Shown one piece after another: positions 47,501 to 55,435 of a stretch of 64,000 nt of DNA (position 1 is the stretch's first letter; each line of letters starts with the position of its first letter). The notes beneath the pieces are model-generated. The model made no database searches and was not told where the DNA came from. It saw only the letters and a program-made list of their open reading frames with translations. The position numbers were made by a program, and so were the translations under genes. This DNA is from Roseovarius aestuarii (GTDB lineage: Bacteria > Pseudomonadota > Alphaproteobacteria > Rhodobacterales > Rhodobacteraceae), in NCBI RefSeq assembly GCF_019966515.1, contig NZ_JAIMIB010000015.1:1-64000 (forward strand), given 5' to 3'.

Positions 47501-48004
47501 CATGTAGGCATCGACCAACGCCCATTCAGACTGGTGTAGTACCGTCGAGGATTCGCCGGTATGGTCATCACCCATCGCCATCAGCACGCCGCCCTTGGCG
47601 CTGGTGCCCGCCATGTTGGCATGGCGCATCACATCACCGGTACGATCCACCCCCGGCCCCTTGCCATACCAAAGGCCGAACACGCCGTCATACTTGCCCT
47701 CGCCACGCAGTTCCGCCTGCTGGCTGCCCCAAAGCGCTGTCGCTGCCAGATCTTCGTTCAGACCCTCGTTAAAGGTGACATTGGCCGATCCAAGCAATTT
47801 CGCCGCGCGCGTCATCTGCAGATCAACCGCGCCCAGAGGCGAGCCGCGATAGCCGGTCACATACCCTGCGGTGTTCAGCCCCGCGGCCCTGTCCCGCGCC
47901 GCCTGGGTCAGCATCAACCGCACCAGCGCCTGCGTACCGTTCAGCAGGATCGGCGATTTCTCCAGATCGAAACGATCGTTCAGTGATATCTCTTGCGTAC
48001 CCAT
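44585..48004 (-). CDS. Indolepyruvate ferredoxin oxidoreductase, fused subunits
   Basis: The 1139-residue enzyme oxidatively decarboxylates aryl- or branched-chain 2-oxo acids to acyl-CoA using thiamine diphosphate and iron-sulfur clusters. Its parts in order are: the pyrimidine-binding region (from residue 1), the TPP-binding region with LGDGTYNHSG near 500, ferredoxin-type cysteines NTDICEGCGDCGVQSNC near 632-648 and CNKDFSCLKGFCP near 668-680, and a gamma-type subunit domain starting VVITGVGGTGVVTIG near 715. IorA and IorB functions are thus in one chain. The ATG at 48004 starts at the family N terminus. It is divergent from a LysR gene across two palindromes. Confidence 0.9.
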   Translation of the reverse strand: MGTQEISLNDRFDLEKSPILLNGTQALVRLMLTQAARDRAAGLNTAGYVTGYRGSPLGAVDLQMTRAAKLLGSANVTFNEGLNEDLAATALWGSQQAELRGEGKYDGVFGLWYGKGPGVDRTGDVMRHANMAGTSAKGGVLMAMGDDHTGESSTVLHQSEWALVDAYMPVVSPAGVQEIIDYGIYGYALSRFSGLWVGLKTMKDTVEATSVVDGRVDRIQPVVPEFDMPEGGLNIRLGDTPHLQEARMIDFKRFAAEEFSHANKMDKRMLGKPGAKIGFVAAGKNWLDLVHALDLLGIDADEAERLGITTYKIGQTFPLDMKGFHDWAEGLDLIVIIEEKRKLIEVQVKEAIFDDRQGRRVYGWYKGGAGGMHREELFPTRGALDPIMIAEKLGGILIEEGRGTERVKGGLEMLSDARRNDNAEEIASRLPYFCSGCPHNSSTKLPEGARAYAGIGCHYMVQWMDRETTGFTHMGGEGANWIGEAPFSNRKHVFQNLGDGTYNHSGVQAIRAALAAGTNITYKILYNDAVAMTGGQPNEGGLNAPRIVAELTAMGVQHLAVVYDEKEDVDFKAFPQGIEIKERAELMEVQKRMSEVEGVSAIVYIQTCAAEKRRRRKRGLFPDPDKRVFINTDICEGCGDCGVQSNCVSIVPVETELGRKRAIDQSSCNKDFSCLKGFCPSFVTLEGATIRKEKTAEIDLPDLPLPTLPEIDGTHNVVITGVGGTGVVTIGAVLAQAAQIDGKGAGMMEMAGLAQKGGAVHIHCRLAERPEDIAAIRVATGECDALIGGDLVVSAGAKTLGLTKHGKTGAVVNSHEIITGDFTRDTEFKLPTDRLELALQARLKDGVKLFDATELARAAMGDSIFSNMMIFGATWQRGLIPLSHEAIVAAIELNGAAVAKNLRAFEIGRWAAEYPEEVIRLIQPKVVELPKSPEEKIAFRADHLVGYQGKGLAKRYRKLVDTVDDAGLKLAIAQGYHKLLSYKDEYEVARLLLTSQEKAAAEFDGDFKMSFHLAPPILSRTGSDGRPVKRTYGPGMAKPLKLLTKLKRLRGTPLDIFGYSAERRMERALSKQYERDMKEVLPKLDDQTRDAILALALLPLQIRGFGPVKQANEVRAAKRREELLAVIRAGGEAISQAAE

Positions 48005-48050
48005 TGCGGCCCCCGAGGCGTGGAATGTGAGAATAAGTATAGGGCAATAA

Positions 48051-48089
48051 TAGGTCATATTTTATGACCTACCAAGCAGAATTTCTGCT
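48051..48089. promoter_or_regulatory. Two adjacent palindromes in the oxidoreductase/LysR divergent promoter
   Basis: Palindrome 1 spans 48051-48071, with arms TAGGTCATAT and TTATGACCTA (nine of ten pairs). Palindrome 2 spans 48075-48089, AGCAGAA-T-TTCTGCT, perfect. Their centres are 21 bp apart, two helical turns, so proteins bound to both would lie on the same face. They lie between the two divergent starts and are candidates for recruitment and activation sites of the LysR regulator. Confidence 0.7.
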
Positions 48090-48161
48090 AATGGGCGGTG
48101 TATCTCCGGGCGTTTTTTGCTATTGCGTGAGCCACCGAAGTTTGAATCGAAAGTTGCGGGT

Positions 48162-49067
48162 ATGGATTGGGACAAGCTAAGAATCTTTCACGCGGTCGCC
48201 GACGCAGGCAGCCTGACCCATGCGGGCGACCAGCTTCATTTGTCGCAATCCGCCGTGTCGCGGCAGATCCGGGCGCTTGAAGAAGCACTGAGCGCCACGC
48301 TTTTTCACCGCCACGCGCGCGGACTGATTCTCACGGAACAGGGCGAACTTCTGTTCGATGCCACCCGCGCGATGATGAAGCGGCTCGATACCGCCACCGC
48401 GCGCATCCGCGACAGCGAGGAAGAAGTGTTTGGCGAACTGCGCGTGACCACCACGATCGGGTTCGGCACGCTCTGGCTCGCGCCACGCTTACCAAAGCTC
48501 TACGAGAAGTTTCCCGAACTCAAGATCGACCTGATGCTGGAAGAGCGCGTATTGGATCTGCCAATGCGCGAGGCCGATGTGGCGATCCGCATGAAGGAAC
48601 CCAGCCAGGCCGATCTGATCCGCAAACGCCTGATGAGCGTGCACATGCGGCTTTATGCGGCCAAGAGCTATCTTGAGACACATGCCATGCCCGAAAGTCC
48701 CGCTGACCTGCATGATCATCGGCTGATCTGCCAGAACCCGCGCTCGGCGCAGGTGGGTGCCGGGGCGGTGCTGGTCAACGAGCTGATGACCTATGACATC
48801 CCCTCGCTTCTGACCGTCAACAACTACTACGGCGTGCTGCAAAGCGTGCTCAACAATCTGGGAATAGGGGTGCTGCCCGACTACCTGATCAACGATTTTC
48901 CACAGCTTGTCCCCGTACTACCCGAGGTAGAATCGGTCGAAGTACCGGTATTTCTGGCCTATCCGGAGGAATTGCGCCATTCCAAGCGTATTGCCGCCTT
49001 CCGCGACTTCGTTCAGGAAGAGATCATCATCTACCGAAAAAATATGAAAAAACAAGAACTTGCATAA
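48162..49067 (+). CDS. LysR family transcriptional regulator
   Basis: The 301-residue protein has the N-terminal helix-turn-helix MDWDKLRIFHAVADAGS with LHLSQSAVSRQIRALEE (about 1-45), and a periplasmic-binding-protein-like effector domain (about 92-290). The ATG at 48162 gives the standard LysR N terminus. It is divergent from the indolepyruvate ferredoxin oxidoreductase gene, and two palindromes lie between them; control of that enzyme by an aryl 2-oxo acid or aromatic amino acid is a reasonable inference. Its stop codon lies within a perfect inverted repeat. Confidence 0.88.
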   Translation: MDWDKLRIFHAVADAGSLTHAGDQLHLSQSAVSRQIRALEEALSATLFHRHARGLILTEQGELLFDATRAMMKRLDTATARIRDSEEEVFGELRVTTTIGFGTLWLAPRLPKLYEKFPELKIDLMLEERVLDLPMREADVAIRMKEPSQADLIRKRLMSVHMRLYAAKSYLETHAMPESPADLHDHRLICQNPRSAQVGAGAVLVNELMTYDIPSLLTVNNYYGVLQSVLNNLGIGVLPDYLINDFPQLVPVLPEVESVEVPVFLAYPEELRHSKRIAAFRDFVQEEIIIYRKNMKKQELA

Positions 49068-49086
49068 CAAATAGACTTGTTATGCA
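49061..49086. other. Stem-loop across the LysR stop codon
   Basis: TGCATAACAA (49061-49070) and TTGTTATGCA (49077-49086) are perfect ten-base arms around ATAGAC. The TAA stop (49065-49067) lies in the 5' arm. It has no U tract and may act as an mRNA end-stabiliser, or as an operator for the candidate sRNA that follows. Confidence 0.55.
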
Positions 49087-49163
49087 CAGAATGCATAGCG
49101 GCATTGCTGCTAGTGCGACATCATTGTTCTTGATTGAGGCGCGCGCGCCCCTTAATTCAACTC

Positions 49164-49245
49164 ATGACGGTGACAGCCGCAAGGCGGTTCACCATCATAC
49201 CTCCCTGTTGGACTAAGGCCGGGCTTTTAGCTCGGCCCTTTTTTT
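49164..49245 (+). ncRNA. Candidate small RNA with anti-Shine-Dalgarno segment
   Basis: After the LysR gene an imperfect long hairpin (ATGA-c-GGTGA 49164-49173 with TCACC-a-TCAT 49189-49198, inner CCGC/GCGG) is followed by an unpaired stretch containing CCTCCC (49200-49205), then a textbook terminator. Two hairpins flanking an accessible anti-ribosome-binding-site motif is a common layout for trans-acting sRNAs in alphaproteobacteria. The true 5' end may lie further upstream. It could instead be only the 3' end of the LysR mRNA. Confidence 0.45.
49217..49245 (+). terminator. Rho-independent terminator
   Basis: GGCCGGGC (49217-49224) pairs with GCTCGGCC (49230-49237), one G-U pair, around a TTTTA loop, and is followed by a run of seven T residues (49239-49245). 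It ends the LysR transcript or the candidate sRNA. Confidence 0.92.
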
Positions 49246-49296
49246 GCCCATTCAGTACCTCCTCATCCCTTTATGCACCGGCACCCACCGATCTGC

Positions 49297-50433
49297 TCAG
49301 ATAACCGGTAATTCGGCCGACGCCATGGGTGATAACAGTCTTGGCCCCGAGGCTTCGATCACGATGTTTTCCTCGTGCACCATCAGCGTGTCAGCGCCGG
49401 TGGCAACGCCGGGTTCCAGCGTGATCACCATGCCAGGCTGCAGGATCGTGTGATCTTTTGCCGTCAGCGACAGTCCTTCGGTCAGTTGCATGCCCAGCCC
49501 GTGCCCCAACCGGCCGGCACCTTCGCCGCCCCCAACGATATCCGCCATCGCCCGCCAGACATCGCTGGCCCGCGCGCCGACACGGGCCGCCTCTAGCCCC
49601 GCCTCGGTGGCCTCAATCAGCTGCGCATGACCATGTTTGGCAATATCGCTTGCATGGCTTACCGAGTAGTTTCTGTCGAAATCGCAGAAATACCCGTCCA
49701 GAACGGCCCCGGTATCCAACATCAGCACATCGCCCGGCGCCAGCGGCGCCTCGCTCGCGGGGGAGATGACATCACCATACCCGTCGGGCCCGGCGCCCCC
49801 GGCCAGATAGGGCACCCAATCGGCGCCTTCCTCCAGCAACAATCGCTGAAAGTCCCGGAACACGCGCGACAACGGCACGCCCTCGCGGGCAATCTCGCCG
49901 ACCCGGTCAAAAGCGCGCCCGGCAATGGCGCAGACCGCGGCAATCTTATCGATTTCGGCGGGAGACTTGATCATGCGCAGCGATGCCACGATGCCACGAT
50001 CATCGCTGAACTGCAGTCCGCTGGCCGTCTTGACCCGGTCGAAATCAGTCAACGGCATCCGCAAATGGCTTTCCGCGCCCGATGGCACGCCGACCTTGCC
50101 GCCATCCGCCAGCTCTCGCAGGGCCGACGCCAGCAGCGTAACCCCATCATCCGCCGGCTCGGGCGCCGACCAGGTGCGGATATCGCTGATCCAGCTTCGG
50201 CCCATCAGCGCGGCCCCAATCGACGGGATCACCGCAACCGGGTCACCGCTGGCGGGCACAACCAGAAACCATGGTCGGCTGGGGCTTTCCCAGAACCGGG
50301 TCAGATAACCGGTGAAATAGCGGATTTCAGGCTCTGTGGTCAGCAGGATCGCACCCAGGTCAGCCTCGGCCATCCGTGTCTGCGCGGCGCTCAGCCGGGC
50401 CTTGAATTCAGCATCTGCAAAAACCTGGCTCAT
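49297..50433 (-). CDS. M24 family metallopeptidase/hydrolase (Xaa-Pro peptidase or ectoine-hydrolase like)
   Basis: The 378-residue protein has a creatinase-like N-terminal domain (about 10-155) and a pita-bread M24 domain. The five metal ligands are all visible: Asp240 and Asp251 (MLDTGAVLDGYFCDFDRN), His311 (GHGLG), Glu340 (TLEPG) and Glu354 (VHEENIV). It cleaves an amide bond next to a small or cyclic residue; M24 relatives include Xaa-Pro peptidase and the ectoine hydrolase DoeA. It is separated by one base from a diaminopropionate-ammonia-lyase-like gene upstream, which favours a role in breakdown of a small diamino-acid derivative over general peptidase work. Confidence 0.82.
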   Translation of the reverse strand: MSQVFADAEFKARLSAAQTRMAEADLGAILLTTEPEIRYFTGYLTRFWESPSRPWFLVVPASGDPVAVIPSIGAALMGRSWISDIRTWSAPEPADDGVTLLASALRELADGGKVGVPSGAESHLRMPLTDFDRVKTASGLQFSDDRGIVASLRMIKSPAEIDKIAAVCAIAGRAFDRVGEIAREGVPLSRVFRDFQRLLLEEGADWVPYLAGGAGPDGYGDVISPASEAPLAPGDVLMLDTGAVLDGYFCDFDRNYSVSHASDIAKHGHAQLIEATEAGLEAARVGARASDVWRAMADIVGGGEGAGRLGHGLGMQLTEGLSLTAKDHTILQPGMVITLEPGVATGADTLMVHEENIVIEASGPRLLSPMASAELPVI

Positions 50434-50434
50434 C

Positions 50435-51460
50435 TCATATCCCTTCGCTGATGATACACAAAACGCGCGCCTCCCGCGGCAAATCCATCGTCATCGCCGC
50501 CGCCAGCCCGGCCCCGCCCGAGGTGCTGGTCGAGGCGCCCTGCCGGTCAAGTACCGGCAGCACGGAGAATGCCTCTTCCTCGGTGATGGTCACAAAGGCA
50601 TCGGCATCGCGCGCCAGTCCCCGCAAGGCAATCAGCGACGGCTCCTTGCAGTCCAGCCGCCCCATGTCCGAGACCGGGCCTTCGGTGTTAACGCATTTCC
50701 CCTCGCGGATACTTACCTGCAACGCGGGCGCAAATTCGGGTTCGACAACGATGATCTGCGGCGCGTCGCCCCAGACCTCGCGGAAATAAGGCGCGCAGCC
50801 ACCGGCCAGACCGCCCACGCCGGCCTGCAGGAAAATATGTGTCGGTGGCTCGGGCATCTGCCGCGCCGCCTCGGCCGCCATCACCAAATAACCCTCCATC
50901 AACCGGTGCGGGATGTCGAAATAGCCGGGCCAGGACGTATCGGAAAGCAAGGTCCAGCCGTTATCCGCCGCCGCCTGCATCGCGGCTTTCATGCTGCCTT
51001 CGTAATCGGACCCGGCACGCACCACCTCGGCCCCCAGATCACGTAGCCGTTCGGCAAAACCCTCGGGCACATGTTCTGAGAGATAAATGGCGGATTTTGC
51101 CCCGAATGCCCGCGCCCCGGCGGCAATCGACAACCCGTGATTACCCGCGCTTGAGCTGACAAAGGTTTCGCCCTGCAATGCGGTCGAAAGATCATCCTTG
51201 CCGGTTGCCGCCGCCCGGTGCGCAATTACATAGGCCGCGCCCAGTGCCTTGAAACTACCCAGCCCCATGCGCTTGCGCTCATCCTTGGCCCAGACCTGCG
51301 CACCCAGCCCGTCGATGCGGATCAATGGTGTCTCCCCGGCGGCGGGGCATTGCCTGATCAGAGTCTCGGGGGCCGACGCATCGACGCTGGGCGCCGGGGC
51401 GCCGCTCAGCACGTCATCCGGCAGCCCCTTACCGCGCCACGGATTTGAAAGGTTTTGCAT
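50435..51460 (-). CDS. PLP-dependent enzyme, diaminopropionate ammonia-lyase-like
   Basis: The 341-residue fold-type II PLP enzyme has the Schiff-base Lys71 in MGLGSFKALGAAY, the SSAGNHGLS loop, the glycine-rich phosphate site QAGVGGLAGG and a late STSGGAGLAA. The SFKALGA and SAGNHG segments resemble 2,3-diaminopropionate ammonia-lyase and threonine dehydratase-like enzymes, though the protein is shorter than typical DpaL. It would eliminate ammonia from a diamino or hydroxy amino acid to give a 2-oxo acid. It is the first gene of a two-gene operon with the M24 hydrolase. Confidence 0.8.
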   Translation of the reverse strand: MQNLSNPWRGKGLPDDVLSGAPAPSVDASAPETLIRQCPAAGETPLIRIDGLGAQVWAKDERKRMGLGSFKALGAAYVIAHRAAATGKDDLSTALQGETFVSSSAGNHGLSIAAGARAFGAKSAIYLSEHVPEGFAERLRDLGAEVVRAGSDYEGSMKAAMQAAADNGWTLLSDTSWPGYFDIPHRLMEGYLVMAAEAARQMPEPPTHIFLQAGVGGLAGGCAPYFREVWGDAPQIIVVEPEFAPALQVSIREGKCVNTEGPVSDMGRLDCKEPSLIALRGLARDADAFVTITEEEAFSVLPVLDRQGASTSTSGGAGLAAAMTMDLPREARVLCIISEGI

Positions 51461-51594
51461 GATCTCTCCGTCATTTTCGGGTCAAACAATCCGATAGGCC
51501 GACAATGGTCAAGCATGCATGTCACAGCCCCTTCCAACCCGGCGCGCGATACCCTAAAGAAGCGCCATCCGGATATTTGGGGGATTCCATTCAC

Positions 51595-53760
51595 ATGCAG
51601 GACCCGGCAATCACGTCTGAGCTGATCGCGGCCCACGGCCTCAAACCCGACGAATACGAGCGTATCCTCGACATCATCGGACGCGAGCCGACATTCACCG
51701 AGCTTGGCATCTTCTCGGCGATGTGGAACGAGCATTGTTCCTACAAGTCCTCCAAAAAATGGCTCCGCACCCTGCCCACAACCGGCCCACAGGTGATCTG
51801 CGGCCCCGGCGAAAACGCGGGCATCGTCGATATCGGCGACGGCCAATGCGTTGTTTTCAAAATGGAAAGCCACAACCACCCGTCCTATATCGAGCCCTAT
51901 CAGGGCGCGGCCACCGGTGTGGGTGGCATCCTGCGCGACGTCTTTACCATGGGCGCACGACCCATCGCGGCGATGAACTCGCTCAGCTTTGGCGAGCCGT
52001 CGCATCCCAAGACCCGCCAGTTGGTGCATGGCGTCGTCGCCGGTGTCGGCGGCTATGGCAATTGCTTCGGCGTACCTACCGCGGGCGGCGAGGTCCGCTT
52101 TGACAAGGCCTACAATGGCAATTGTCTGGTCAATGCCTTCGCTGCCGGTCTGGCCGAAACCGACAAGATTTTTTATTCCGCCGCGTCCGGCGTCGGGATG
52201 CCGGTTGTCTATCTGGGCGCTAAAACCGGCCGCGACGGCGTCGGCGGCGCCACCATGGCCAGCGCTGAATTCGATGACAGCATCGAGGAAAAACGCCCCA
52301 CCGTGCAGGTCGGCGACCCGTTCACCGAAAAACGCCTGATGGAAGCCACGCTGGAACTGATGGCAACCGGCGCGGTGATTTCCATTCAGGACATGGGGGC
52401 GGCGGGCCTGACCTGTTCCGCCGTCGAGATGGGCGACAAGGGCGGGCTTGGGGTCAAGCTGACGCTCGAGGATGTGCCGCAGCGTGAAGAGAACATGACC
52501 GCCTACGAGATGATGCTGTCCGAATCTCAGGAACGCATGCTGATGGTGCTGAAACCCGAGCTTGAAGCTGAAGCCCGCGCTGTCTTTGAGAAATGGGATC
52601 TGGATTTCGCCATCGTCGGCGAGACCATTGCCGAAGACCGCTTCCTCATCCTGCATCACAACGAAGTCAAAGCCGACCTGCCGCTGTCGAAACTGTCATC
52701 GACCGCCCCGGAATATGACCGCCCTTGGGAAGAAACGCCTGCCGCGACACCACTCGATGCGGCCAGTGTGGCGTCGATTGACGCCATCGATGGACTCAAG
52801 GCGCTGATCGGCTCGCCCAACTACTGCTCGAAAGAGTGGGTGTTTGAGCAATATGACACCATGGTCATGGCCGATACTGCCCGCACCCCGGGGCTGGGCG
52901 CGGGTCTGGTCCGCGTGCATGGCAGTGACAAATTGCTGGCCTTCACCTCGGACGTAACGCCGCGCTATGTCAAGGCCAACCCGGTCGAGGGCGGCAAACA
53001 GGCAGTAGCCGAAGCCTATCGCAACCTGACCGCACAAGGCGCCCTGCCGCTGGCGACCACCGACAATATGAATTTCGGCAACCCCGAAAAGCCACAGATC
53101 ATGGGACAGTTCGTGGGCGCGATCAAGGGTATCGGTCAGGCCGTTGCTGCTCTCGACATGCCGATCGTGTCAGGCAATGTCTCGCTCTATAATGAAACCG
53201 ACGGTGCCGCCATCCTGCCCACACCGACCATCGGTGCAGTCGGCCTGATCCCCAATGCCGAGGCTGCCATAACCGGTCAGGTGCAGGACGGCGACGTGGC
53301 GCTGGTGCTGGGCGAAACCACTGGCCATCTGGGTCAGTCGGCACTGCTGGCCGAAGCTTTTGGCCGCATCGAAGGCGATGCCCCGCCGGTTGATCTGGAT
53401 ATGGAAAAGCGCCACGGCGATTTCATCCGGGCTTATCATGACCTGATCGGGGCCTGCACGGACCTCTCTGACGGTGGTCTGGCACTGGCGACTTTCGAGC
53501 TGGCCGAAACGGCGGGTGTGGGTGTCGTGCTGGAGGACAGTGATACCGGCACGCTCTTTGGTGAGGATCAGGCCCGTTATCTGATCGCCTGCAGCGAGGA
53601 TCAGGCCAAGGCGCTGACCGCCGCCGCATATAAGGCCGCGGTGCCGATCCGAATCGTCGGTCGCTTTACCGGTGACGCGGTCGTCTTCGGCAGCGCCCGC
53701 GCACCGCTTGCAGAGCTTTCGCAGATCTTCCGCAGCGCCTTCGGTGCCACGTTCGACTGA
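51595..53760 (+). CDS. purL: Phosphoribosylformylglycinamidine synthase subunit II
   Basis: PurL converts FGAR to FGAM in purine synthesis together with PurQ and PurS, which are not in this window. The 721-residue length is that of the small, multi-subunit type. Motifs include [12 protein letters not shown] near residue 42, [33 protein letters not shown] and [10 protein letters not shown]. The ATG at 51595 matches the family start. It opens a run with a YbjN-like gene, bolA, a small membrane protein and grxD. Confidence 0.96.
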   Translation: MQDPAITSELIAAHGLKPDEYERILDIIGREPTFTELGIFSAMWNEHCSYKSSKKWLRTLPTTGPQVICGPGENAGIVDIGDGQCVVFKMESHNHPSYIEPYQGAATGVGGILRDVFTMGARPIAAMNSLSFGEPSHPKTRQLVHGVVAGVGGYGNCFGVPTAGGEVRFDKAYNGNCLVNAFAAGLAETDKIFYSAASGVGMPVVYLGAKTGRDGVGGATMASAEFDDSIEEKRPTVQVGDPFTEKRLMEATLELMATGAVISIQDMGAAGLTCSAVEMGDKGGLGVKLTLEDVPQREENMTAYEMMLSESQERMLMVLKPELEAEARAVFEKWDLDFAIVGETIAEDRFLILHHNEVKADLPLSKLSSTAPEYDRPWEETPAATPLDAASVASIDAIDGLKALIGSPNYCSKEWVFEQYDTMVMADTARTPGLGAGLVRVHGSDKLLAFTSDVTPRYVKANPVEGGKQAVAEAYRNLTAQGALPLATTDNMNFGNPEKPQIMGQFVGAIKGIGQAVAALDMPIVSGNVSLYNETDGAAILPTPTIGAVGLIPNAEAAITGQVQDGDVALVLGETTGHLGQSALLAEAFGRIEGDAPPVDLDMEKRHGDFIRAYHDLIGACTDLSDGGLALATFELAETAGVGVVLEDSDTGTLFGEDQARYLIACSEDQAKALTAAAYKAAVPIRIVGRFTGDAVVFGSARAPLAELSQIFRSAFGATFD

Positions 53761-53841
53761 CGACCGTTCACAATTGCATCAGGCGCATGGCCACCCGCGC
53801 GAGCGCGTGACAGGATCAGGGCAAATCTGAAAGGACTGCCC

Positions 53842-54393
53842 ATGATCCGACTGCTGACTGCCCTCTGGCTGGCCCTGATCCCCCTTGCCCTCGCTGCCCA
53901 GGAGGACGAGAGCGGGCCTGCCCCCGCGCCCGAGCTTGAACCGCCGATGACGCTTGAGGCCCTGGGTGAGATCATCGCCGTGCTTGACCCTGACGCCAAG
54001 ACCAATGGTGCAGCATGGCAGATGGAGGTAGCGGGCACGACGGTCCTGATCATCACCGATGCGAATGCGGACCGGATGCGGGCCATGGCCCCGATCCGGG
54101 AAAGCGAAGGTCTGAGCGCTGAGGACCTGACCCGCATGATGCAGGCGAATTTCGATTCGGCGCTGGATGCGCGTTATGCGATTGCACAAGGCAGGCTTTG
54201 GGCCACGTTCATCCACCCGCTCTCCCCGCTTGAAAAAGAGGAGTTTATCTCGGGGCTGGGCCAGACGATCAATCTGGCGCAGAGCTACGGCACGCTCTAT
54301 TCCGGTGGTGCGATGCAGTTCGGTGGTGGCGACAGCGCCCCGATCCAGCGTCGGCTGATCGACGAATTGCTGAAAAAAGGCCAAGAAATCTAG
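53842..54393 (+). CDS. Exported YbjN-like conserved protein
   Basis: The 183-residue protein has a signal peptide (MIRLLTALWLALIPLALAAQ) and a mature domain with alternating strands and helices (WQMEVAGTTVLII, then FDSALDARYAIAQGRLWATFIHPL and FISGLGQTINLAQSYGTLYSGG) that resembles the YbjN / type III chaperone-like fold. The function is unknown; such domains are usually protein-binding. AAAGGA lies before the ATG. It sits between purL and bolA. Confidence 0.65.
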   Translation: MIRLLTALWLALIPLALAAQEDESGPAPAPELEPPMTLEALGEIIAVLDPDAKTNGAAWQMEVAGTTVLIITDANADRMRAMAPIRESEGLSAEDLTRMMQANFDSALDARYAIAQGRLWATFIHPLSPLEKEEFISGLGQTINLAQSYGTLYSGGAMQFGGGDSAPIQRRLIDELLKKGQEI

Positions 54394-54472
54394 CGACTTT
54401 CCACGACGCTCACATCTTGCACTTGGCCCCTTCGCGCTCTACATCTCTGGTCAAGCACCAAGGAGGGCTCAG

Positions 54473-54709
54473 ATGGCCATTCTCGCCTCAGATATCGAAG
54501 CACTGATCCGCGACACATTCCCCGATGCAAAGATCACCGTGCAGGGGGATGACGGCGCGCATTTCTCGGCTGAGGTGATCGACGAAAGTTTCCGCGGCCA
54601 GAACCGGGTGCAACAGCAACGCGCCGTGATGGCAGCATTGAAAGGCAAGATGGACGGCCCCAACGGGGAGATTCACGCGCTGGCCCTGACCACGAAGGCC
54701 CCGGAATAG
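54473..54709 (+). CDS. bolA: BolA family protein (IbaG-like)
   Basis: The 78-residue protein has the short BolA/IbaG form with DIEALIRDTFPDAKITV, FRGQNRV, and the C-terminal IHALALTTKAPE containing the histidine that co-ordinates a shared iron-sulfur cluster. The R-H-R usually found after FxG is QQQR here. BolA proteins pair with CGFS monothiol glutaredoxins to bind a [2Fe-2S] cluster for iron sensing or cluster delivery, and such a glutaredoxin gene lies 233 bases downstream. Its stop overlaps the GTG of the next gene by one base. Confidence 0.9.
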   Translation: MAILASDIEALIRDTFPDAKITVQGDDGAHFSAEVIDESFRGQNRVQQQRAVMAALKGKMDGPNGEIHALALTTKAPE

Positions 54710-54945
54710 TGGACATCTTCGTGCTGATCGTCGGCGCGCTGATTGTGCTGTTCATCGGCGCGCTTGCGGTGATGAGCAAACGCAAGGATACCGATAAACG
54801 TGGCAGCGAACCCGGTAAGGGATACCATACGCTGACTTCAGATTATCAATCAGGCATGGGAGGCGGGCATGTCACCACGTGGAAAGTGCCGCGCGATCCG
54901 CAGGAATATGCCAAGAGATTTGTACCAAAGGACACACCGAAATGA
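54709..54945 (+). CDS. Small single-pass membrane protein between bolA and grxD
   Basis: The 78-residue protein has one N-terminal membrane helix (about residues 3-21, IFVLIVGALIVLFIGALAV), then a charged, Gly-rich cytoplasmic tail ending in DPQEYAKRFVPKDTPK. The start is GTG, overlapping the bolA stop by one base, and its stop overlaps the grxD ATG by four bases, so all three are translationally coupled. I do not recognise a family. The tight coupling suggests a role with the BolA-glutaredoxin pair, possibly anchoring it at the membrane. Confidence 0.75.
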   Translation: MDIFVLIVGALIVLFIGALAVMSKRKDTDKRGSEPGKGYHTLTSDYQSGMGGGHVTTWKVPRDPQEYAKRFVPKDTPK

Positions 54946-55304
54946 CTGACGCAAAAACTCAGATAGACGAAACCGTCAAAGCGAATGACGTGGTGCTTTA
55001 CATGAAAGGCACCAAGGAGATGCCGCAATGCGGGTTTTCCAGCCGGGTGGCCGGTGTGCTGAATTTCATGGGGGTGGAGTTTTCGGACATCAACGTGCTG
55101 GCCGATGATGCGATCCGCCAGGGCATCAAGGATTATTCCGACTGGCCAACGGTGCCGCAGCTTTATGTCAAGGGTGAGTTCGTCGGCGGCTGCGACATCA
55201 TCACCGAGATGACCCTGTCGGGTGAACTGGATACGCTCTTTGAGCAAAACGGTGTCGCCTATGACAAGGACGCGGCGGACAAGATCCGCGAAGCCAACGC
55301 CTGA
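54942..55304 (+). CDS. grxD: Monothiol glutaredoxin, Grx4/GrxD family
   Basis: The 120-residue protein has the CGFS active site (Cys30 in EMPQCGFSS), the KGTKEMP loop that binds glutathione, the cis-proline WPTVPQLYV and the GGCDI helix start. CGFS glutaredoxins carry a glutathione-bound [2Fe-2S] cluster, shared with BolA proteins, and deliver it to targets rather than reducing disulfides. The ATG at 54942 overlaps the previous stop by four bases. Confidence 0.95.
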   Translation: MTDAKTQIDETVKANDVVLYMKGTKEMPQCGFSSRVAGVLNFMGVEFSDINVLADDAIRQGIKDYSDWPTVPQLYVKGEFVGGCDIITEMTLSGELDTLFEQNGVAYDKDAADKIREANA

Positions 55305-55390
55305 GGCATCTGTTATCAGATTGAGTGCGCTGACGCGCACGCAGGATATCTCGTCCTCCGGCTCCGCCGTCCTCCTCGGGCCGCATAGCA

Positions 55391-55421
55391 CGATGCGCGT
55401 GACAGGGCTGAACGCGCATCG
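55391..55421. other. Perfect ten-base inverted repeat between convergent genes
   Basis: CGATGCGCGT (55391-55400) and ACGCGCATCG (55412-55421) are perfect arms with an 11-base spacer, between the grxD stop and the end of the permease gene. No T tract follows on either strand. It may act as a bidirectional factor-dependent terminator, or as a protein site. Confidence 0.6.
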
Positions 55422-55435
55422 CGCAGACGCATGTG

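Noticed and set aside
49981..50006. Short direct repeat GATGCCAC in the M24 gene
   Set aside because: A two-copy 9-bp repeat inside a conserved coding region; no sign of a mobile element or functional site.
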